A stretch of DNA of 61,612 nt from Chloroflexaceae bacterium (GTDB lineage Bacteria > Chloroflexota > Chloroflexia > Chloroflexales > Chloroflexaceae). How positions within the stretch are numbered: the first letter of the stretch is position 1; each line of letters begins with the position of its first letter. Under the pieces are notes generated by a model. It was not told the origin of the DNA, searched no databases, and worked only from the letters and a program-made list of their open reading frames with translations. The position numbers and the translations under genes were made by a program. The DNA lies in contig JANQID010000109.1 of the NCBI GenBank assembly GCA_028282325.1, positions 1-61,612 of the forward strand, read 5' to 3'. This document shows positions 53,801-60,024 of the stretch, one piece after another.

Positions 53801-55228
53801 TTGCGCGATCAGCCGAGTAACCCGCAAACCTGGGAGACCCGCGAGGCGCTCGGCGATGTTCTCTGCACGATCGGGCGCTATGATGAAGCCCTAGAAGAAT
53901 ACGCCGCCGTGCTAGCGTGTGCCAACGTTGATAACGATATGGAGCAAGGTCTCCCTCCAAATGTCGCCGCCGAAGCGCTGCGCAGTCGCGGTTATGCGTT
54001 GGAGAAGCAAGGGCGTTATGCCGACGCCCTGGCCGCACTCCGTCAGGCTGAAGCACTCGTCCAAAAGCGGCTAAACGACGTGCCACCGTTGTTGGTGTCG
54101 GCCATCTCCGCCGACATAGGCCTGGTGCTGACCCGCCGCGGCGAGTATGATGAAGCGCTCGAAGTTTGCATCGAAGGACTTGGACGACTGCGCCGAGATC
54201 GGCGCACGCGCGAAGATGAACGGATCGAAGCGCATCTGCAAACTCAGATCGGCACAATCCACGGGATGCGCGGCAACTACGCCCAGGCGCGATTCCACTT
54301 CGAGAACGCTCTGGCAGCCCAGGAAGCCATCGATAATCTGTATGGCAGCAGCATTCTGAACAATAACTTGGGATATTTGTGGCAGTTGCAAGGCAATTAC
54401 GAACAGGCGCTCGAACACTACCTCCTGGCTGAAGATCTGGCGCAAAAGATCAACGCGCGCAACGTGCTCAGCGGCGCCAACCTGAATGCCGCCTACGCGG
54501 CCTATTGCCTGGGGCGCTATGCTGAAGCCGAAGAAGGATGTCGCACCGCCCTCGCGCTCTATGAGGAGATGCGCGACCAGGCCGGCATAGCGCAGGCGTA
54601 CGACACGCTTGGTCAGATCGTATTCAACCGCGGCGATTACAACCAGGCGCAGGAATACTATACCCGCGCGTTGGAGCTGCATCGCAAACTAGGTAGCAGC
54701 TATGAAGAAGGCAACTGCTTGACCAATATCGCCGAGGTAGCCGGCGCGCTTGGACAAACAGAGCAAGCCTATGTTACGGCGCGCCAGGCGTTGGAGATCG
54801 GCGAGCGTTTGCAGGCAACCCAACTTCAAATCGAGGCGCTCAATGCACTGGCCGAAGCGCAACTGCTGGCAGCCGAAACAGATGCAGCGCTTGATGAGAG
54901 CGCCACCTGGGCCCAACGAGCAGCCGCCCTCGCCGAAGCGCTGGGGAGCCGCGGTGATTATGGCATCGCGCAGCGTCTGCTTGGCCAGATTGCAACGCGC
55001 CAAAAGCGCGATTTCGGTGCTTACTTTCAGGCCAGCCTCGCCGCATTCACCGAGATCAAAAACCGGTTTGAGCTGGCCCGTACACAGGCGCGTTATGCCG
55101 AAGCGCTACACGCATGCAACGAAGCAGCGGCGATTACGTATCTAAAACAAGCCCAATTCACGTTTAAAGAGATTGGAGCCAGGAGAGAACTTGAACAACT
55201 CACGATACTCAGCGAAAGGAGCGCGTAG
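50804..55228 (+). CDS. Soluble-adenylyl-cyclase-like protein: two class III cyclase domains, AAA/NTPase domain, TPR array
   Basis: 1474 residues, no membrane helix. Cyclase domain 1 (about 85-245) has both metal Asp residues: Asp91 in LLFADVSGST and Asp141 in FGGDALL. Cyclase domain 2 (about 315-510) lacks the first (Gln325 in LFAQIIG) and has NKLDLADEGSKLLAIFG, but carries the transition-state motif GDAVNVAAR. The two together form one complementary active site, as in mammalian ADCY10. Residues about 520-800 are an ATPase (P-loop GEAGLGKSR, Walker B LLIFEDLHWAD). TPR repeats fill about 1000-1474. The ADCY10 bicarbonate-site Lys95 aligns with Thr137 here. It is followed two bases later by a small peptide gene. 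Confidence 0.92.
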   Translation: MARTLKDQATFSYAGGLSEKVLQHYLPSDLAKRLCRAEPEARTFVEAYAHLSSARYAVSTYLPHHLIARQITTHESGPWLEWVEGSLLFADVSGSTALAERLSTLGREGIEIVTSVLNDFFEPMIRIIQQANGDLLTFGGDALLVLFSGPDHALVATHTALTLLDELSNFERSIAEIGAFHLSMHIGVESGRVALISAGQSDSPRYSAMGYTVNNVARAEGYGNRGDLVVGPNTWGQISASADGEEVAPGYMHIRTLHNAPSAAAELPQIDSMHAHTSEALSLVTQELAQLSIYLPEGLLSRILADPQRPRIEADLRPVTVLFAQIIGLEPLIEALPPNTAATLVDRVVRAMQDAVKRFGGVINKLDLADEGSKLLAIFGAPIAYEDHAERTARAALAMIDALADVHNAPRKDLADQTSLPLADITIRIGINTGSVFAGNVGSADRKEYTVMGDAVNVAARVMGQTAWDEVWCSESTAASIDSRLEFANRGYVRVRGKSEPLRLLKLVGERAQTDLIKPNQAPLVGRQAELQQLRSYLKAVSASQGQVVRINGEAGLGKSRLAAALIERPRAQALRIVQVTCFSFLNTTPFAPWSEILKEICDIASGDSQSLRETKLKAALARLGADQTEWLPLLADLIRLETAETTLTRALEPQQRQIRRFELITDLLFAAAQNARHAPAGMLLIFEDLHWADQASLDLWQYVAAHIAKVPLYLLGLHRPQLSWGRGDQGDGAHIINLDELPPDDSDALLESHLNGVQIPPGLRDHIIRRADGNPLFLEELARAVVAQFQAGSDTEALDVLAELPDSLNGLLLARIDRLNETSRALLRIAAVIGLRFPFGVLQAIHPVDQQALLHELTNLDEQTLTLLEREIPERVHTFRHALVQEVAYQSLLYSRRRELHRRIGEYLARRYTDDLIALQTYYAHSTTSSSPVQSNLDDVPSNTAKANTSLLFLLAHHYRLSDAPDQAITYLLLAGHAAREAYANDEAIQHYRWVLELLRDQPSNPQTWETREALGDVLCTIGRYDEALEEYAAVLACANVDNDMEQGLPPNVAAEALRSRGYALEKQGRYADALAALRQAEALVQKRLNDVPPLLVSAISADIGLVLTRRGEYDEALEVCIEGLGRLRRDRRTREDERIEAHLQTQIGTIHGMRGNYAQARFHFENALAAQEAIDNLYGSSILNNNLGYLWQLQGNYEQALEHYLLAEDLAQKINARNVLSGANLNAAYAAYCLGRYAEAEEGCRTALALYEEMRDQAGIAQAYDTLGQIVFNRGDYNQAQEYYTRALELHRKLGSSYEEGNCLTNIAEVAGALGQTEQAYVTARQALEIGERLQATQLQIEALNALAEAQLLAAETDAALDESATWAQRAAALAEALGSRGDYGIAQRLLGQIATRQKRDFGAYFQASLAAFTEIKNRFELARTQARYAEALHACNEAAAITYLKQAQFTFKEIGARRELEQLTILSERSA

Positions 55229-55230
55229 GG

Positions 55231-55452
55231 ATGTCACAAGAAGCTGTCCAGATGGTTATCGGGCGTGCAGTGACCGACGACGAGTTTCGTCAGCGACTGA
55301 TCGACAATGCTCACGAAGCCTGCAAAGGTTATGACCTGACCGCAGAAGAGTTGGAGGCGCTGGAGGCGCTCGACGCCGCCAGTCTGAAGGCATTCGCCGG
55401 CACTCTCGACGTACGCATCTCAAAGACCGGCGGGCGCGGATTCCTCGGCTAG
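55231..55452 (+). CDS. Small NHLP/Os1348-type peptide, possible RiPP-like precursor
   Basis: 73 residues. SQEAVQMVIGRAVTDDEFRQ, then GYDLTAEELEALEALDAASL, follows the short helical leader pattern of nitrile-hydratase-like leader peptides, closest in my memory to the Os1348 group of Chloroflexi. The C-terminus is DVRISKTGGRGFLG; a GG pair precedes the last five residues, as at leader cleavage sites. The start is two bases after the stop of the cyclase-ATPase-TPR gene, so they are co-translated. No modification enzyme or transporter is nearby, so it may be a signalling or partner peptide rather than a bacteriocin. A terminator follows. Confidence 0.75.
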   Translation: MSQEAVQMVIGRAVTDDEFRQRLIDNAHEACKGYDLTAEELEALEALDAASLKAFAGTLDVRISKTGGRGFLG

Positions 55453-55486
55453 ATACTATTTCCTTGACCAGAACACACACCTCCAG

Positions 55487-55517
55487 GAGGCGAGAAAGTT
55501 CTCGCCTCATTTTATTT
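55487..55517. terminator. Bidirectional terminator hairpin
   Basis: GAGGCGAGAA (55487-55496) pairs perfectly with TTCTCGCCTC (55499-55508), followed by ATTTTATTT. It ends the cyclase-peptide operon. On the other strand it lies at the end of the membrane-protein gene. Confidence 0.8.
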
Positions 55518-56052
55518 GCGTTTCTTCCGCGACGGTAAAGTCTGCTGCGGCGGCAAATGCGTCGTTATAGAACAACTCGGCGCGATAGTCGCCTGTCGCC
55601 AGGCCATGCTCAACTGAACCCTGGATAACGAAGTAGCCCCGAACATTGCCGCCGCGGCGAAATGTGTCACGGTCGTTCGGGTGTTCGGGTTGTGTCGCTC
55701 CATTGACGATATAGACGACTCGTATGACATCCCCAGGAGCAGCGGCGCGCACACGGTAGGTGATGTAGATCGTATTGTCAGGGCGAAAATGGTCGGCGGG
55801 ATCGACCGGTTGGTACTCAGCATCGATATACGTCGCGGTCTGAACTTCATAGATGGGTTGTCCGCTCACGATGGTTGCAATCGGCGCAGCCTGATCATCG
55901 GCGGCGGTCCACACTCCTGCGAGCAAGGCAAACCCGACATAAGCCAGCACGCACATTACGGCGATCACGCTTACCAGCAAACGTAGACGCGGCTCCGTCG
56001 CAGACGCTGAATCGGTCGGTTCTTCAGGAGTATACTCGGATGGAGCGCTCAT
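55507..56052 (-). CDS. Single-helix membrane-anchored protein of unknown function
   Basis: 181 residues. A polar N-terminus of about 22 residues is followed by one helix (LLVSVIAVMCVLAYVGFALL), then an extracellular beta-rich domain (ITYRVRAAAPGDVIRVVYIV, GGNVRGYFVIQGSVEHGLATG). The C-terminal strands (GDYRAELFYNDAF) look like an Ig-type fold that ends similar surface proteins in this group. It overlaps the sugar kinase stop by four bases, so it belongs to the glycosidase-kinase run. Confidence 0.75.
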   Translation of the reverse strand: MSAPSEYTPEEPTDSASATEPRLRLLVSVIAVMCVLAYVGFALLAGVWTAADDQAAPIATIVSGQPIYEVQTATYIDAEYQPVDPADHFRPDNTIYITYRVRAAAPGDVIRVVYIVNGATQPEHPNDRDTFRRGGNVRGYFVIQGSVEHGLATGDYRAELFYNDAFAAAADFTVAEETQIK

Positions 56053-56915
56053 AAAGTCCCTTGACCCACAAACGCGCTGGCGTGCCGGCAGGCAGTATGC
56101 ACAATATCAGTCCAGGATTGTTCGGCAAGCATGCCATACACCACCGCCGCACGAAAAACATCGCCGGCGCCGATCGTGTTGCGCGGTGTGATCGCGGGGG
56201 GCGACGCCTGAAAACGATGTGTGCGCCCCGCCGCATGCCAGAGCGCACGCACAGGCCGCGGTCCATCCGTCACGATCACTGTCGCGCCGCGGAGTTGGTG
56301 CAGGGATTCGATATGAGCATCAACATCCGCGCCGGGTGCGTGGTGAGCGATCAGGTCGGCGGATGTAACGATCACGTCGGCGAAACACGCCCAGGCGTCA
56401 TCGGGAAGCGTTGCGTCACCAATCACCACCGTGCGTTGCGCCACGCGGGCCAGACGCGCCGCCTCGGCAGTTCGCGGACCATAGCGCGTTATACTCACCA
56501 GGCGACACCAGCCAAGCAGCGCGGCGGATGGGAGCGTTGTCGGCGCGTGATCATCGCGACGGGCCAGGATCGTGCGCTGCCCATCGGGAGTGAGCAAAAT
56601 CTGGCATCGCGGCGTATGCGCCGTGGCGTCATACACCAGATACGCGCGCTCCAGATCGATCGCGGCTATCGCATCGCGGAGCAACCGCCCGTCGGTATCA
56701 TCCCCCAGATGATCGCCCATCAAGACGACCGATCGGCCCCAGGCCACCAGTGCACGAGCCTCGATAAACGCATTGCCCCCCGGCACAACGTCTTCGCGAA
56801 TAATCCGCACCCCATCACCTGGTTGCGGGTAGCGAGGCAGCCAGATGCGCTGATCGGCGCACAGCGCGCCATAACAAAGTACATCATAATCGGCGTTTGC
56901 ATCGCCTATCATCAT
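56049..56915 (-). CDS. PfkB-family carbohydrate/nucleoside kinase
   Basis: 288 residues, ribokinase fold. The N-terminus has YDVLCYGALCADQRIWLPRY and VPGGNAFIEARALVAWGRS (usual GG.. N A signature), and the C-terminal PfkB signature NTIGAGDVFRAAVVYGML contains the catalytic Asp of GAGD. Substrate is unknown. The start at MMIGDANAD lies after the stop of the upstream amylase-family gene with AGG at a good distance. The pairing suggests sugar use. Confidence 0.85.
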   Translation of the reverse strand: MMIGDANADYDVLCYGALCADQRIWLPRYPQPGDGVRIIREDVVPGGNAFIEARALVAWGRSVVLMGDHLGDDTDGRLLRDAIAAIDLERAYLVYDATAHTPRCQILLTPDGQRTILARRDDHAPTTLPSAALLGWCRLVSITRYGPRTAEAARLARVAQRTVVIGDATLPDDAWACFADVIVTSADLIAHHAPGADVDAHIESLHQLRGATVIVTDGPRPVRALWHAAGRTHRFQASPPAITPRNTIGAGDVFRAAVVYGMLAEQSWTDIVHTACRHASAFVGQGTL

Positions 56916-56934
56916 TGCTGCCTGCAAGCCATCT

Positions 56935-58374
56935 TTAAGCCTCGTAACACAGAACAACGCCGTTACGAGCAGGAATCCGCACCTGCGCGATCATACCGGC
57001 GTTAATTACATACTGCCCGCCATACAATAACTCAAACGCCGGACGCTGATCCGGCGCCGCCAATCCACTCAGCGGGATATCGAGCGAGCACTCCAGCGGA
57101 CGCCGATTCAACGCTACGACCAGATGCTCGCGTTCATTCCAGCGGGCGAACACATAGACCGGCGCGTTGGCATCAGCCAGCAACGTACGAAACGCCCCGG
57201 TACGCAACGCCGAATGTTCACGACGTATGCGAATACAGCGGCGGAACCAATCATACAACTTGGCATCCCACCGGTTCCGATCCCAGGGAAAACACCCGCG
57301 GCAGTACGGATCTTTGCCGCCAGCCAGCCCGATCTCATCACCATAATAGACGCAAGGAGCGCCGGGAAATGTCATCTGGAACAACGTCGCCAGGCGCAGA
57401 CCCGTTACATCGCCGTTCGCCTCGGTAAGAAACCGCGCCGTATCGTGGCTGCCCAGTAAGTTGAGCTGTGCCAGCGTGACATCGTGGGGATACAGATCCA
57501 GCAAGCGCTCGATCCCGCGGCCAAACGCTTCGGCATCGAGAATGCCTTTGGCAAAGAAATCACGGCACAGATCGCGAAAGAGATAGTTCATCACCCCATC
57601 GAACTGGGTTCCGTCAAGCCAGGGCGTCGCATCCTGCCAAATCTCGCCGACGATATAAGCGTCGGGCTTTGCGGTCTTAACAACGCAGCGAAACTCACGC
57701 CAGAATTCGTGATCGGCGATCTCATTCGGCACGTCAAGACGCCATCCATCCGCGCCTTGCTCAATCCAATAGCGTGCAACATCCAGGAGAAATCGGCGTA
57801 CCGGCGGATGATCCGTATTAAATTTGGGGAGCGAGCGCAGCCCCCACCAACCCTGATAGTTGGCCGGCTCGGTATCATCATACGGATGTAACGGCCAGTC
57901 TGACACATGAAACCATTTGACATAGGGCGACGACGCCCCATTTTCCAACACATCCGTAAAGGCGAAGAACCCGCGCCCGCAGTGGTTAAACACCCCATCG
58001 AGAATCACCCGAATCCTCCGCTGATGCGCCTGATGTATCAGCTCGTGGAAGGCGGCCAGATCGCCGAAGTGCGGATCAACACGGAAATAATCGGTCGTAT
58101 TATATTTGTGGTTCGACGATGCATGGAAGATCGGGTTCAGATAGATTGCCGAAATCCCCAGACCAACGAGATAATCAAGATGATCAATGATGCCGCGCAG
58201 ATCACCGCCCATCTTGTTGCCCGGCGTTGGCATCGCGCCCCAGGCTGCAACGTTCTCGGGATCGTTGGATAGGTCGCCGTTCGCGAAACGGTCGGGGAAT
58301 ATCTGATAGAATATCGCGTGTTTTACCCAATCGGGGGGCGGGTAAAAGCCAGACATAGGATCGTGCGCATCCAT
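56935..58374 (-). CDS. Alpha-amylase family (GH13) enzyme, neopullulanase/cyclomaltodextrinase-like
   Basis: 479 residues, intracellular (no signal peptide). All GH13 regions are intact: LDGVFNHCG (I), GWRLDVPNEI with nucleophile Asp (II), VGEIWQDATPWL with acid Glu (III), GSHDTARFL (IV), and LPKFN, the region V motif of neopullulanase/cyclomaltodextrinase enzymes. The N-terminal starch-binding domain that those often carry is absent; the catalytic barrel begins almost at once (VKHAIFYQIFPDRFANGD). The ATG of MSGFYPPP at 58356 is an alternative start. Confidence 0.9.
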   Translation of the reverse strand: MDAHDPMSGFYPPPDWVKHAIFYQIFPDRFANGDLSNDPENVAAWGAMPTPGNKMGGDLRGIIDHLDYLVGLGISAIYLNPIFHASSNHKYNTTDYFRVDPHFGDLAAFHELIHQAHQRRIRVILDGVFNHCGRGFFAFTDVLENGASSPYVKWFHVSDWPLHPYDDTEPANYQGWWGLRSLPKFNTDHPPVRRFLLDVARYWIEQGADGWRLDVPNEIADHEFWREFRCVVKTAKPDAYIVGEIWQDATPWLDGTQFDGVMNYLFRDLCRDFFAKGILDAEAFGRGIERLLDLYPHDVTLAQLNLLGSHDTARFLTEANGDVTGLRLATLFQMTFPGAPCVYYGDEIGLAGGKDPYCRGCFPWDRNRWDAKLYDWFRRCIRIRREHSALRTGAFRTLLADANAPVYVFARWNEREHLVVALNRRPLECSLDIPLSGLAAPDQRPAFELLYGGQYVINAGMIAQVRIPARNGVVLCYEA

Positions 58375-58602
58375 TGGTTCACAGGTTGACGCCACGATTA
58401 TACCACGCGCTGCGCATAGGTTTTTGCCAAGATATACGGTACAATGAACGCGCATAGCAATCTTGTATGTCTGGCAAACCTGTCAGATGCGACGCCCAGG
58501 TTTTGCGTTCTCATTATGTCGTCCTTCGCCGTACCCGCCAGGTTTTCAGCTTTAGCCAGCATCACGCCATCAAAAGCATTGAATTCGGTACAGGTCGAGT
58601 TT

Positions 58603-59184
58603 ATGCAAGTCGAGGATATCAAAGCAACCGTCCAATCGCGATTGCCCGCGACGCTGGCTTCCAAAGTGTATGTCGCCGTCTACCCCGACGAAGTGGTGAT
58701 CGTGCTGCATCCCGATATCGAACTACCCCAAGCCGACACTCCTGATCAACAGCGTCGATCCGAGCAGGCGCTGATCGCCCAGCAGCGCGAGGCGACACGT
58801 ACGCAACGGATAAAAGTAGCCAAGGAACTCCAGCGCATCCTGAAGCTGCCTATCGCCTGGGGGATGCGGATTGGCGAGAGCGAGATGCTGTTCACCACCC
58901 GCAGCGCGCCTGTGATGACCCGCTTGGGCCGCGTCGAACGTGACGTGCTGGACACGCTAGTGGCCGCTGGCGTCGCCGAAACTCGTAGCAGCGCCCTAGC
59001 GTATACGGTACGCGCATTCGCCTTGGAGCATGGCGAGTGGCTTGCTGAAGTGCGCGAAGCGTTGGAGCAGGTCCGCCAGGTGCGCGCTCGTCTGAAACCC
59101 TCGCGTCGCAGCGGCGCTCCGGTCATTACGCCTTTTAACAATAGCGACGCCGCCGATACAGACGCACAAGAAGAGGGAGAATAA
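58603..59184 (+). CDS. Conserved-looking hypothetical protein, coiled/helical
   Basis: 193 residues, soluble, no family recognised. The N-terminal third is beta-like (VEDIKATVQSRLPATLASKV, YVAVYPDEVVIVLHPD). The middle is a charged helix (QQREATRTQRIKVAKELQRI), then WGMRIGESEMLFTTRSAPVM and a helical segment with VAAGVAETRSSALAYTVRAF, which resembles ribbon-helix-helix or small DNA-binding folds. The tail is acidic. The start is chosen at MQVEDI because the in-frame residues upstream cover the divergent promoter region. It is followed by another unknown gene 57 bases later. Confidence 0.6.
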   Translation: MQVEDIKATVQSRLPATLASKVYVAVYPDEVVIVLHPDIELPQADTPDQQRRSEQALIAQQREATRTQRIKVAKELQRILKLPIAWGMRIGESEMLFTTRSAPVMTRLGRVERDVLDTLVAAGVAETRSSALAYTVRAFALEHGEWLAEVREALEQVRQVRARLKPSRRSGAPVITPFNNSDAADTDAQEEGE

Positions 59185-59240
59185 CCGCACCTGGCTATGA
59201 GTTGTGCGTTGCCGGTCGGCGCCACCGACAGGAGAAACCT

Positions 59241-59945
59241 ATGCCCTCACCTAAAACCCCCGAACGTAGCGTTACACGAACCTATCGTGCTGCAATCAGG
59301 ATTGGCGAAGATTTCATCACATTGGAAGAGACCATTACGCTTCCGCCTGGCGCATCCGATGAAGAGATTCAACAGGCCGTCGAACTCGGCTGGCATATCT
59401 ACCAGGCCCAACAAGCAGCTATCGAATCGCAGATCGCTGCCGTCCGCGAATCGCACGCTGGGGCAAACCCCGTCGTCATACGCGACCCGGAAGCCCCGGC
59501 CAGCGAGAAGCAGCGCAGTTATATCGCTGCACTTCAGGAAGATATGGCATGGAGCAGTGAGCAAATGACCGCTTACGCGGAAGATCATGCCATCGATCTC
59601 GTGACAATGACCAAGGGGCAAGCATCAACGTTCATCGATAGCCTTAAGCGCCTAGCCGAGGAGCGTACTCATTACAGCGATAAGAGTCGCCCACGAGCGC
59701 AACCGACATCCGCAACATCAACAATGCCGACCGAGCCGGGAACGATGACAGACCGCCAACGCAACGCACTGCATAAACTCGCCCAGGAACGTCATACGGA
59801 TCTCGAAGCCGAAGTGCAACAGCAACTAGGCATCTCGCTCGAAGAGCTAAGCAGCGAGCAGGCCGGCGCTCTCCTGGCGGAATGGCAACGCATCGCTCGC
59901 GACAAACCATCGCGGCGCTCGCCTGAGTCCGACACAGCCTCATAG
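59241..59945 (+). CDS. Hypothetical protein with two copies of a short helical repeat
   Basis: 234 residues. The start is the ATG of MPSPKTPERS, with AGGAG six bases upstream. The N-terminal part is beta-like (VTRTYRAAIRIGEDFITLEE, TITLPPGASDEEIQQAVELG). Two segments share a pattern: SEKQRSYIAALQEDMAWSSE ... KGQASTFIDSLKRLAEE (about 98-150) and TDRQRNALHKLAQERHTDLE ... SEQAGALLAEWQRIARD (about 172-223). These look like a small helical module often appended to DNA-metabolism proteins, but I cannot name it with certainty. It may be co-transcribed with the preceding gene. Confidence 0.65.
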   Translation: MPSPKTPERSVTRTYRAAIRIGEDFITLEETITLPPGASDEEIQQAVELGWHIYQAQQAAIESQIAAVRESHAGANPVVIRDPEAPASEKQRSYIAALQEDMAWSSEQMTAYAEDHAIDLVTMTKGQASTFIDSLKRLAEERTHYSDKSRPRAQPTSATSTMPTEPGTMTDRQRNALHKLAQERHTDLEAEVQQQLGISLEELSSEQAGALLAEWQRIARDKPSRRSPESDTAS

Positions 59946-59968
59946 CAATACCATTCCTCGGAAAACCA

Positions 59969-60007
59969 ACAGCCCTCGGAGGGAAAATTCTCCGAAGGCT
60001 GTTTTTA
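59969..60007. terminator. Rho-independent terminator between convergent genes
   Basis: ACAGCCCTCGGAG pairs with CTCCGAAGGCTGT across an eight-base loop, followed by TTTTTATT on the plus strand. The minus strand shows TTGGTTTTCC after the stem, so it may work both ways. Confidence 0.88.
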
Positions 60008-60024
60008 TTGCTCAACTGGCTCGA

